From Nitrospira sp. (lineage in GTDB: Bacteria > Nitrospirota > Nitrospiria > Nitrospirales > Nitrospiraceae), in the NCBI GenBank assembly GCA_022226955.1, contig CP092079.1:270766-334765 (forward strand): a stretch of 64,000 bases of DNA, written 5' to 3'. The notes beneath the pieces were generated by a model. That model saw only the letters and a list, made by a program, of their open reading frames with translations. It was not told where the DNA came from and searched no databases. This document shows, one piece after another, positions 16,816-24,624 of this stretch (positions are counted from its first letter, which is position 1; each line of letters starts with the position of its first letter). The translations under genes and the position numbers were made by a program.

Positions 16816-19218
16816 TCATTCCATGTGTGAAAGGGCCTGAGCCGCCGCCACCGCCGCCTGGCCGAGCGACAGTCCCCCATCGTTTGCCGGCACATGATGA
16901 TGGGAGAGCACCGCGAAGCCGAGTCGCTCCAATCGCCGCGCCACTAACTCCGCTAACACTCGATTTTGGAAGACGCCCCCCGACAGTACGGCGTGCCGGA
17001 TCGTCCGCTCGCCTTCACAAGATTTGGCGATCTTTCCCGCCATCGCGCAGATGGCCATCGCCAGTCCTTTATGAAATCTGGCGGCGATGACTGGAGGCGG
17101 CGTCTGAAGCTGCAGGTCGCCGAGCAAGGCCTGCCACATGGCGAGCGGTTCGATATAGGGGATGCCGGCTCCCTTGTGCAGGGGAATGGTAAAGGGATAG
17201 GCCAGCGAATCGTCTTCCTGTTCCAGCGTCTCTCGGTCCACCAGGTGTTCTAGCTCGATGGCGGCTTGCCCTTCATAGCTGGCGCGATCCCGGCAGAGTC
17301 CAATGGCGGCGGCCACTGCATCGAAGAGCCGCCCGCAGGAGGAGGCCGGCGGGCTGTTGAGGCTGTGGGTGATCATGTTATCGAGAGTGCGGCGCGGCTT
17401 GGCATCGAGAAACGCATAGAGGTCCAGTTCGACATAGTTCATGGCGAAGCGCGCCCATCCGAGCTCCGCCATGAGATGCGCGTAGGTGTTTCGCCAAGGT
17501 TCCCGCATTGCTTGTTCGCCTCCGAGCAGAGGCACCGGTTTGAACGTGCCCATGCGAGTGGCGGTTCGGTAATCGGCCAGCAAGAACTCCCCGCCCCAGA
17601 GCTGCCCGTCGTCGCCGTAGCCCAAGCCATCCAAGGCAATCCCCAGGACAGGAGGATGATCGAGGCTAATCCCATTGTCGATCAGGCAGGCGGCAATGTG
17701 CGCGTGATGATGTTGAATCGCGCGCACCGGAAGCGACTGCTTGGCGGCGAGCGCGTATCCAGCTTTGCTCGACCGGTATTCAGGATGCCGGTCTACGGCG
17801 ATCAGGTCCGGCGCATGGGCGAAGAGGCCGGCATAGTGCGCGATGGCTCGCCGATAGTCCGCGTGCGTTAGGGCATCGTCGAGATCGCCGATATGGTGCG
17901 AGAGTATCGCGCGGCCTCGGCGCAGGAGGCAAAACGTGTTCTTCAATTCGCTGCCCATCGCGAGCACGGCAGGCGCCTGGCCGAACCCGTCAGGCAGCAG
18001 GATTGGCGTCGGAGCATAGCCGCGGCTGCGGCGGACGATGCGCGGCAGATTATTGGACATGGCGACAATCGAATCGTCGACTCGCTGCGCGATGGCGCGA
18101 TCGTGCAGGAGGAAGTATTCCGCGATGTGCCCTAACCCGGCTTTGGCGCTTTCGTTGTCGGTCCATTGCGGTTCATCGGCGCGATTGCCGCTGGTCAGCA
18201 CAATCGGACGATCCATGCGGCGGAGCATCAGATGATGCAACGGTGTGTTCGGCAGCATCAGGCCCAACGTCCGCATGCCGGGCGCAACGGATGGAGCCAC
18301 GGTTGCGCCGGCCTGTGTCTGCAAGAGGACAATCGGAGCGGCGGGGCTTTGCAGCAGCGCTTCTTCCGTTTCGGTGATCTGGCAATAGCGCCGGGCGACG
18401 GTGAGATCTCGCGCCATGAGCGCGAAGGGTTTTCCCTCCCTGGCTTTCAGACGGCGCAACCTGGCCACCGCGCCTTCTTGCGTGGCATCGCAGGCCAGCT
18501 GGAATCCCCCGAGGCCTTTGATTGCGAGAATGTGGCCGCGCTGAAGGAGCGTGCAGGCGGCGTCCACGGCATCCAGCATCGAGAATACGTCGAAGGCGAT
18601 GGGTTTGCCGTCGGCTCGTTCGAGCCAGGCTTTCGGTCCGCACGCATGGCAGGCAATCGGTTGCGCATGGAATCGGCGGTCGACGGGGTCGCGATATTCC
18701 GCCTCGCAGTCGGCGCACATGGAAAAATCCGCCATGGTGGTGCCGGACCGGTCGTAAGGAATTTCCTGTTGAATCGTCAATCGTGGACCGCAGTGCGTGC
18801 AGTTGGTGAACGGATAGCGATAGCGGCGGGCGAAGGGATCGAAGATTTCCCGCAGGCAATCGGGGCAGCTTGCGGCGTCCGGCACAATGCCGGTTTCCAC
18901 GTCGCCGGCCGTGCTGTCGAGAATGGTGAAGTTCGGAGGAATGCGTTCCAGCGGCAGCGGTTCCCACTGCACCTCATCGACTCTGGCGAGCATCGGAGGA
19001 TGCGTTTTGATGTGATCGATGAATGCATCCAACTGCGAGGATGTTCCAACCGCGACGATCAGGACACCGGCGCCGTCGTTCCGGATGTGGCCGCGGATCT
19101 GCAGCCGGTGAGCTTCCCGCCAGACCATTGGGCGAAATCCGACGCCCTGCACCAGACCCTGCACGCGAATCTGAAGGGCGGCGATATCCGGCGCGCGCAA
19201 CTGTTCTGCGGTGGTCAT
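16816..19218 (-). CDS. hypF: HypF carbamoyltransferase
   Basis: The 800-residue protein has the full HypF architecture: acylphosphatase-like domain (about 15-100, VQGVGFRP), two zinc fingers (CPDC...CTHC and CADC...CHAC, about 118-195), a YrdC domain (about 205-395) and a Kae1-like C-terminal domain with HHAHIAACL. It makes carbamoyl-AMP from carbamoyl phosphate and carbamoylates the HypE terminal cysteine. The ATG overlaps the NHL gene stop by 4 bp (ATGA). Confidence 0.96.
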   Translation of the reverse strand: MTTAEQLRAPDIAALQIRVQGLVQGVGFRPMVWREAHRLQIRGHIRNDGAGVLIVAVGTSSQLDAFIDHIKTHPPMLARVDEVQWEPLPLERIPPNFTILDSTAGDVETGIVPDAASCPDCLREIFDPFARRYRYPFTNCTHCGPRLTIQQEIPYDRSGTTMADFSMCADCEAEYRDPVDRRFHAQPIACHACGPKAWLERADGKPIAFDVFSMLDAVDAACTLLQRGHILAIKGLGGFQLACDATQEGAVARLRRLKAREGKPFALMARDLTVARRYCQITETEEALLQSPAAPIVLLQTQAGATVAPSVAPGMRTLGLMLPNTPLHHLMLRRMDRPIVLTSGNRADEPQWTDNESAKAGLGHIAEYFLLHDRAIAQRVDDSIVAMSNNLPRIVRRSRGYAPTPILLPDGFGQAPAVLAMGSELKNTFCLLRRGRAILSHHIGDLDDALTHADYRRAIAHYAGLFAHAPDLIAVDRHPEYRSSKAGYALAAKQSLPVRAIQHHHAHIAACLIDNGISLDHPPVLGIALDGLGYGDDGQLWGGEFLLADYRTATRMGTFKPVPLLGGEQAMREPWRNTYAHLMAELGWARFAMNYVELDLYAFLDAKPRRTLDNMITHSLNSPPASSCGRLFDAVAAAIGLCRDRASYEGQAAIELEHLVDRETLEQEDDSLAYPFTIPLHKGAGIPYIEPLAMWQALLGDLQLQTPPPVIAARFHKGLAMAICAMAGKIAKSCEGERTIRHAVLSGGVFQNRVLAELVARRLERLGFAVLSHHHVPANDGGLSLGQAAVAAAQALSHME

Positions 19219-20423
19219 GCCGCTGCCTCCGGATGTAATGGCCGGATCATGATCCGATTGTTGCCGCTATCGGCGACGGCGATGGTTCCGTCGGCGAGCG
19301 AGAGGCCATAGGGCCAGCAGAGCGTGTCGGGCGAGGGAAAGGCCCATTGGTTGTCCCCTTTCATGCCGAACTGGGTCTGGCCGGCCAGCAGTCTCGCCGG
19401 CGCTCCGTTGGCGAGGTCGCGCGCATGCCATCCGAGCAGCCGGGAGTTGGCGGTATCGGCGGCCAGCAGCCAGGCATTGGCCGAGGCGATGCCGTACGGC
19501 ATATTCAGCGTGCCGGCGTGAGGCCAATAGCGGCCCCCGTTATGATCCACCTGCGCGGCATCGGTCTGTCCGAGAATCACATCGCAGCTGGCCCCAGAAT
19601 TCTCGGGCCAGGTCTGCCACACCATAATGCGATTATTACCTGCATCGGCGATGCAGAGACGCTCGCCCCACCGCGCAATGCCGTGCGGCCATCGCATGCT
19701 GGCATGTGACGGCATGCCTCCGGCGTTCTCATCGCGCTGGTGGAAATCGGGCTGGCCTAAGACCAGATCGGCCGGCTGTCCATTGCGAGTGGGCGGACTG
19801 TTCCAGATCAACACGCGCCGGTTGCCGGTATCCGCGACGATCAGACGATCGTCCCAGCTCGCCACGCCGTACGGCCAGTAGAGAGTGCTTGCCGATGCCG
19901 TCGCTTGTCCTCGGTTGATCTGTACGGCATCGAAGGTCTCTTGCCCTAAAACGATATCCGGCGGGCAATGGCTTGCCATGGGAACCTGCCGCCAGATTAA
20001 TACGCGATGGTTCCAGGCATCGGCCACCGCGAGGCCCTGGCCGTAGGCGGTCATTCCGGTTGGAACATTCAGGGTGGCGGCACTAGGAGCGCCTTTCGCA
20101 TTGCGCCCCTCTGAATAGAAATCCGGCTGCCCGATCACCCAATCCGCGGGAGTGTCACTTGCTTGCGGGCAGGTGTGCCATCCAACGAGACGGTGGTGGC
20201 CGGTATCGGCAACCCACAGCGGCCCCTTGTTCTGAAACAGGCAGCAGCCGCGCGGTCCAAACAATGTCTGGGTGGTGGGTGTCACGGGAATTGGAAAGCC
20301 CTGCTCGTCCCGGCTGTCGCCCAGTGCAATGCCGGTGCCTTCCCACAGTGGCAGCGGTTGCCGCGTATGCTGTTCTGGCAACAGCGGTTGTCGTGGCTGA
20401 TGAAGGCGTACCGAGATGGCCAT
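19215..20423 (-). CDS. Cytosolic NHL-repeat protein of the hydrogenase locus
   Basis: The 402-residue protein has no signal peptide. Six repeats with the same core are visible: WVADTGHHRLVGW, AVADAWNHRVLIW, IVADTGNRRVLIW, CIADAGNNRIMVW, LAADTANSRLLGW and AVADSGNNRIMI, each preceded by a P-x-G segment. This predicts a six-bladed beta-propeller. NHL genes accompany group 2a and 1h hydrogenases in other bacteria. A scaffold for assembly or for the electron-transfer partners is likely; function is unproven. The ATG at 20423 lies 5 bp after the Rieske gene stop. Confidence 0.85.
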   Translation of the reverse strand: MAISVRLHQPRQPLLPEQHTRQPLPLWEGTGIALGDSRDEQGFPIPVTPTTQTLFGPRGCCLFQNKGPLWVADTGHHRLVGWHTCPQASDTPADWVIGQPDFYSEGRNAKGAPSAATLNVPTGMTAYGQGLAVADAWNHRVLIWRQVPMASHCPPDIVLGQETFDAVQINRGQATASASTLYWPYGVASWDDRLIVADTGNRRVLIWNSPPTRNGQPADLVLGQPDFHQRDENAGGMPSHASMRWPHGIARWGERLCIADAGNNRIMVWQTWPENSGASCDVILGQTDAAQVDHNGGRYWPHAGTLNMPYGIASANAWLLAADTANSRLLGWHARDLANGAPARLLAGQTQFGMKGDNQWAFPSPDTLCWPYGLSLADGTIAVADSGNNRIMIRPLHPEAAA

Positions 20424-20428
20424 GGTCC

Positions 20429-21313
20429 CTACCGTTGTAGCTGCACTTCCACGGTCGTGCCCATTACTCGAACCTGAATCGGCACCAGTTGCACTTCCGG
20501 CGCGGTCAAGCATTCTCCCGACGCAAGGTCGTATTGAAACCCATGATAGGGGCAGGTCACGATCCCTTCGGAAATCTGTCCCATATCGAGCGGCATGCCC
20601 ATGTGCGCGCAGGCATTGTGGAAGCACGTTACTTGGTGCGCCTGGCGGCTGAGCAACAGCGAATGGCCTCGCAGCTCCACGGCCTTCATGCCGCGGTCGG
20701 GAATATCGTCGAGCGAGGCGGCGGCTTCCCACCCCTGCTCGCGGCTCAGCGAAAAAGGACTGATGAGTGAGGCGGTTGTGCGGTGGCCGTTGGGAGAGGT
20801 GTGCGCGCCGGCTATTTTCTTAATCGTCAGAATCTCCGGACAGTGGGCGCGGATCGCGGTTTCGATTCCTTCTGTCAGGGTGAGATTCGACGAAGGGCAT
20901 CCGTCGCAGGCTCCGAGCAAGCGAATGTGCACCGTATCCGGAGGGTCGAGCGAGATGAGTTCGACGTTGCCTCCATGCCCTTGCAGCAAGGGGCGCACGG
21001 ATGCGAGCGCCGATTCGATCCGTTCCTGCAGCGAGGGTTTGACCAGTTCGAGATGCCGGAGGACCGCGTAGACGACTTCATCGCCGGCGAGAGACTTCAA
21101 GATTTCAAGGCCAGCCGGATCGGTTTTGAATGCGCGGATGAGCCGGGCGAAGGCTTCCTTATGCAGCCCATCGACTGCGTGCCGCAACGCCGCCACGGTT
21201 GCCCGACGGGAATCGTCCCATGAGTCCACAACGGTCTCGAGCTGCTCAAGAGGGGCCAGGAGAGAAGGCAGCGTCGGTGCGATGGTCGAGCGTTGAGCGG
21301 TTTGCTCGGACAT
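20429..21313 (-). CDS. NifU-like/Rieske fusion protein
   Basis: The 294-residue protein joins three parts: a helical N-terminus (1-90), a NifU C-terminal-like domain (about 95-170) with CDGC at 136-139, and a Rieske domain (about 190-294) with C235-x-H237 and C254-x2-H257 for a [2Fe-2S] cluster. The ATG at 21313 is preferred since GAGGTG lies 6 nt upstream; a GTG three codons earlier is possible. Mycobacterial Huc loci also contain a Rieske gene (hucE). It may carry electrons from the hydrogenase or deliver Fe-S clusters to HupS; both are inferences. It is cytosolic. Confidence 0.88.
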   Translation of the reverse strand: MSEQTAQRSTIAPTLPSLLAPLEQLETVVDSWDDSRRATVAALRHAVDGLHKEAFARLIRAFKTDPAGLEILKSLAGDEVVYAVLRHLELVKPSLQERIESALASVRPLLQGHGGNVELISLDPPDTVHIRLLGACDGCPSSNLTLTEGIETAIRAHCPEILTIKKIAGAHTSPNGHRTTASLISPFSLSREQGWEAAASLDDIPDRGMKAVELRGHSLLLSRQAHQVTCFHNACAHMGMPLDMGQISEGIVTCPYHGFQYDLASGECLTAPEVQLVPIQVRVMGTTVEVQLQR

Positions 21314-21323
21314 GGCGGTCACC

Positions 21324-21548
21324 TCATCGGTATTTCAAGTCTCGAAACAGCCGTGGTTGCAGCGCGCCCGCGCAAAATCCGGCGGCGGCGACAGCGACCC
21401 ACAGTGAGCACCCCATCTTGACGAGCGCGATCACGATAGCCGCCGCCAGTCCAATGCCCACTCCGGCGAGCATCGCAACTTTGGGAAGATCGTGAAACAG
21501 CTTTCCTTTCAAAAACAGCTGAACGGAATTGCAAAACATATCGAACAT
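21324..21548 (-). CDS. Small hydrophobic membrane protein (74 aa)
   Basis: The product MFDMFCNSVQLFLKGKLF... has an amphipathic N-terminus and one or two membrane helices (about 25-60, AMLAGVGIGLAAAIVIALV). GGAGG stands 6 nt before the ATG. It lies between the NifU-Rieske gene and a second small membrane protein. I recognise no family. The position suggests a membrane anchor or partner for the otherwise soluble hydrogenase. Confidence 0.7.
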   Translation of the reverse strand: MFDMFCNSVQLFLKGKLFHDLPKVAMLAGVGIGLAAAIVIALVKMGCSLWVAVAAAGFCAGALQPRLFRDLKYR

Positions 21549-21561
21549 GGCGGGCCTCCGT

Positions 21562-21789
21562 TTATAAGAGAAACGCGAGCATGACGAGTCCGATTAGGAC
21601 GCCTGGCAACGATGCCACGGGGCCGAAAAAGGCTCCCATCATCGCGGCCAGTTCGTTGCCCAGCGCGCTGCCGCCGACAACGATGCCGCCGAGCGCGCCG
21701 CCGAGCGCGCCTGTGAAGAGTCCCAATAGCAGAAGCAAGAGTCCGCTGAGCAGGTTCAAGTCATTGGTCGATGCGTTGAGTAATGTCAT
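21562..21789 (-). CDS. Small Gly-rich two-helix membrane protein (75 aa)
   Basis: The 75-residue product has two helices rich in small residues (about 12-40, LLLLLLGLFTGALGGALGG, and 50-75, MGAFFGPVASLPGVLIGLVM) with GxxxG packing motifs typical of oligomerising membrane proteins. The start is fixed by a strong GGAGGGGAG before the ATG; the longer open frame upstream is antisense-frame noise within the TPR gene. Function is unknown; it belongs to the hydrogenase operon. Confidence 0.7.
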   Translation of the reverse strand: MTLLNASTNDLNLLSGLLLLLLGLFTGALGGALGGIVVGGSALGNELAAMMGAFFGPVASLPGVLIGLVMLAFLL

Positions 21790-21799
21790 GGCTCCCCTC

Positions 21800-22852
21800 C
21801 TATACAATGTCGTCTGTATGCCGGTCGGCTGTGCCGCTGTGTGCGGGATCGTTGTGGGTGGCTGGCGGTGCTGTACTTGCCGGTTGCGCCAGCAAGTCAT
21901 GCCGGATTTCGGCCAGGGCTTCTTCGGCGACGCGCATTTTCCCGCTGTCGCCGAAACGGCGGAAAATCTGTGCCGCCGCTTCGAGATACTGCATCGCCAT
22001 TTCAAGGTTGCGCCGATTACCCTGTTCCGGATGAGCCGGTTCATCGGGCAAGTTTCGCAGGGCGTTGGCCTTATTCGAGACCGTGTTGGCATATTCCAGC
22101 GGCGTCGCCGAGGCCGTGCGGACTCGAAGCGCTTCATCGTAGGCGCCCAGTGCGCGAAGATTATTGTCCACGCTGTGGCTGCTCGACGCATATTGCAGGG
22201 CATTTCCAAGATTGTTTTGCAGCATGGCGTACTCGTTCGGCTGATCGATGAGGGTGACCACCTTGAGCGCTTCTTCGAAGGATTGCACCGCGAGCGCTTC
22301 GCGCATATGGCCGCTTGGATCGGTCGCCGGCAGCGAGAGGTAGGCGGTGGCCAGATTGTTATGCAGGATGGCGAATTCCGTGGGATAGCGGTCGCGTGTA
22401 AACGTGCGCAGCGCCCGCAAGTAGGCGCCGATGGCGTCAGACATGCGGGCGCGGCCCGATGCGGCGAGGGCGTGCAGCGCCAGCCCGAGATTGAGTTCGA
22501 TTTCAGCGGTCTCTTCCGGAGATCCGCCGTCACGAATGTTCGCGAGCGCCTGGGTAAATAACTGGCGAGCTTGTTCGACATGCTCCGTGCCATCGTGAGG
22601 AATGGCATTCAACGCGGTGCCTTTGCGCGCTTGGATTCGTCCGGTCAGCAGCGGATCGGTTTCATCTGCCGCATATTCGAGCGCGCGATCGTAGAGAGCG
22701 ATCGCATGGTGCAGGTCTTCGATAGAGCGAGGCTTGCGTTGGAGCCCCATGGCGATTTCGATGAAGAGATCGATTTTGTCGCGACTGGATAAACCGGGGT
22801 CGTCGGCGGCAGCAAGTGCGGCTTTGACTTGTTCGTCGGATAAGGTGTTCAT
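21800..22852 (-). CDS. TPR-repeat protein of the hydrogenase locus
   Basis: The 350-residue soluble protein contains about six TPR-like helical pairs (for example AILHNNLATAYLSLP and YAMLQNNLGNALQYA), which mediate protein-protein contact. The C-terminal 25 residues are disordered. It is the first gene of the unit running to the nickel permease and has its own promoter candidate upstream. It probably scaffolds hydrogenase assembly; TPR genes occur in other group 2a loci. Confidence 0.85.
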   Translation of the reverse strand: MNTLSDEQVKAALAAADDPGLSSRDKIDLFIEIAMGLQRKPRSIEDLHHAIALYDRALEYAADETDPLLTGRIQARKGTALNAIPHDGTEHVEQARQLFTQALANIRDGGSPEETAEIELNLGLALHALAASGRARMSDAIGAYLRALRTFTRDRYPTEFAILHNNLATAYLSLPATDPSGHMREALAVQSFEEALKVVTLIDQPNEYAMLQNNLGNALQYASSSHSVDNNLRALGAYDEALRVRTASATPLEYANTVSNKANALRNLPDEPAHPEQGNRRNLEMAMQYLEAAAQIFRRFGDSGKMRVAEEALAEIRHDLLAQPASTAPPATHNDPAHSGTADRHTDDIV

Positions 22853-22893
22853 GCGATCGGCTCCGAGAGATGGTCAATGCCGATGTCGAGCGC

Positions 22894-22923
22894 ACTGTAC
22901 GAGCGGATGAATATAGATGTCAA
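22894..22923 (-). promoter_or_regulatory. Sigma70-like promoter for the TPR-hyp unit
   Basis: On the minus strand TTGACA (22918-22923) and TACAGT (22894-22899) are separated by 18 bp, about 45 bp before the TPR start. An inverted repeat ATAGAA-tt-TTCTAT (22923-22936) abuts the -35 box and could be an operator. This suggests that maturation genes can be expressed apart from the structural genes. Confidence 0.5.
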
Positions 22924-22987
22924 TAGAATTTTCTATGTGAAAACTTAGTTTGCAGTGTAGGGCTGCGCGCAGGCAGTATGCCAAAGG

Positions 22988-23848
22988 TTATGACGAAGAG
23001 GAAATGGGCCAGCTTGTCACGAGGGCTGCACGCTGGTCATCCCATTGGAGAGAACCGGTCCATTCGCGGTCATCGTCTAACCCCTGCCCGCGAAAAAACT
23101 CTTGCGCGTGAATGACGCGGTCGCCTTGGGCGTTCCGCACCTTCATCAGCAACCCACCGGCTGCCGCATGGCGCACCGGCAAGAGCAAGAGCGTCTGTTC
23201 CTGCTTGAGCAGTACGATGCACTCCAGTCCGGGAAAGTATCGGGCATAGGTCGATGCGTCGAGAAAAATATTTCCTTGCCGAACGGTCATACGCGCGCAG
23301 TTGTCCGACGCTGTGGCGCACTGGGCATCGAATGGAACGGCGTGAGGCAGCTGGTTCGTCTTGTCCCGAATGAGTTGCTTGATCATGTCGGCAACCCGGT
23401 TGGCGGCATGGGATACCTGAGGGCTCAGTCCCAATCCAAGCGAGACGGTTTCCGCCTCGATCAGATAGACCGTGATATCGCGAGGAAAGGCCTTGCCGAA
23501 AATATGACGTCCCGCATATAGAGCATGCTGCCAGCGAAAATCATGGAGGCTATAGCCCGGCTCTGGGCGGTTGATGACTTCTTCACCTGGGAGTTGGAAG
23601 ATGGAGCCCGGTGGGGAACTGCTGAGGCTGGCATCGATCATGATCAGCGCGGTCGCGCCTTTTGCTTTGAACATCACATCCATTCCGCCGGTGCCGGCAT
23701 CGTAGACGGAGACTCCGCGAGGTTGTTCGGCTCGCACCCATTTCTGAAGTGCTTGGACGACGACGACTCCGGCTCCATCGTCGCGACGGTTGAGATTGCC
23801 GCATCCAATGACGGCGATAGTTTCGGCGGGTGTCGCTAGATTCTCCAT
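22988..23848 (-). CDS. Hydrogenase maturation endopeptidase with extra C-terminal domain
   Basis: Residues 1-170 form a HyaD/HybD-type [NiFe]-hydrogenase protease: IGCGNLNRRDDGAG near the N-terminus, YDAGTGGMDVM and an H in SLHDFRWQH are the expected nickel-sensing regions. It removes the C-terminal peptide of HupL after nickel insertion. Typical proteases are about 160 residues; this one has 286. The additional 110 residues form a beta-rich domain (VLLKQEQTLLLLPV, MKVRNAQGDRVIHAQ) of unknown function. The ATG at 23848 overlaps the upstream HiPIP-like gene by 13 bp. Confidence 0.88.
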   Translation of the reverse strand: MENLATPAETIAVIGCGNLNRRDDGAGVVVVQALQKWVRAEQPRGVSVYDAGTGGMDVMFKAKGATALIMIDASLSSSPPGSIFQLPGEEVINRPEPGYSLHDFRWQHALYAGRHIFGKAFPRDITVYLIEAETVSLGLGLSPQVSHAANRVADMIKQLIRDKTNQLPHAVPFDAQCATASDNCARMTVRQGNIFLDASTYARYFPGLECIVLLKQEQTLLLLPVRHAAAGGLLMKVRNAQGDRVIHAQEFFRGQGLDDDREWTGSLQWDDQRAALVTSWPISSSS

Positions 23849-24165
23849 AATCGGCAGGACCAATCCTTTTCGACCGGCAGGTTCAGCTCGGGCAATTCGC
23901 AGAACCGCCGGTGCGTGACGTAGTACATGCAGGTCTCGCACGACTGCGGCAAGTCGTCTCCTACGTCAGGCGGAATATAGGGGAAGAGGGTAAAGCCTGC
24001 GACCGTCAGTTTTTCGGCGAAGGCAGTCGGCGAAAGGCTTCGGAGGTGCGCGACGAGACGGATGACTTCTTCGCTGGTGTATGCCCGCGGCTCAATCTCG
24101 GTTTTGAGGCCGCTTTGCAACATGACACGCAGCACAGTTCGTAGGCTGTTGTCGCCGGTCGCCAT
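23836..24165 (-). CDS. HiPIP-like four-cysteine protein, copy 2 (109 aa)
   Basis: This 109-residue protein is a paralogue of the preceding gene. Its N-terminal two-thirds is helical (MLQSGLKTEIEP...), and its C-terminus carries four cysteines in C-x2-C-x9-C-x14-C spacing ending WSCRLWRI. The ending resembles the C-terminal WC-x2-W of high-potential iron-sulfur proteins. A [4Fe-4S] or [2Fe-2S] site, or zinc, is predicted. No signal peptide. It lies between the structural subunits and the protease, so an electron-transfer or assembly role is inferred. Confidence 0.75.
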   Translation of the reverse strand: MATGDNSLRTVLRVMLQSGLKTEIEPRAYTSEEVIRLVAHLRSLSPTAFAEKLTVAGFTLFPYIPPDVGDDLPQSCETCMYYVTHRRFCELPELNLPVEKDWSCRLWRI

Positions 24166-24194
24166 GATTGCGTTCCCTCAACAAAAGGACGCAG

Positions 24195-24509
24195 TTAAAT
24201 TCTCCAGAGTCGGCACCACCAATCGGGTTCTACAGGCACGGCGAGTTCGGGAAGATCGCACCACTTTCTATGCACCAAGTAATACATGCACTCCAGGCAG
24301 CGCATTTGGTCTGGGCCATAGGGGGTGTTGGTGAACCCTCCGATCACGAGTTTGGCGCGCAAGTCTTCCTGGGGCAACGCTCTCAATTCGTCCAAAATCT
24401 TGGCGAACTCGATATGTGTTTCGGGAAACGGTTCGACCTGTGTCTTGAGTCCGCTCTCTAAGAGGTGTGCGATCTTCCCTAGGAGGCGGTCTTCTTCTTC
24501 GGGACGCAT
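24195..24509 (-). CDS. HiPIP-like four-cysteine protein, copy 1 (104 aa)
   Basis: The 104-residue protein shares with copy 2 the stretch ESGLKTQVEP, a GGFTNTPY segment and the C-terminal motif C-x2-C-MYYLVHRKW-C-x14-C-RLWRI. Aromatic residues crowd the cysteines, as in HiPIPs. The ATG at 24509 is preceded by aagggggat; a longer frame (to 24620) has no better start. It directly follows hupL. The two copies differ enough (roughly 40-50 percent in the shared part by eye) to suggest distinct roles rather than dosage. Confidence 0.75.
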   Translation of the reverse strand: MRPEEEDRLLGKIAHLLESGLKTQVEPFPETHIEFAKILDELRALPQEDLRAKLVIGGFTNTPYGPDQMRCLECMYYLVHRKWCDLPELAVPVEPDWWCRLWRI

Positions 24510-24624
24510 TCGATCCCCCTTCTGTGGCTCGAGGCCGTAAGAATCCCTCCTGGATCGGCCCACGTCAAGATTGAGCTGGGCGCCGGGCATCACCGCACGA
24601 GTGCGATATGCCGCGGCCAATCCC

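Noticed and set aside
18166..19311. 381-codon open frame opposite hypF
   Set aside because: No motif or ribosome site; hypF accounts for the region.
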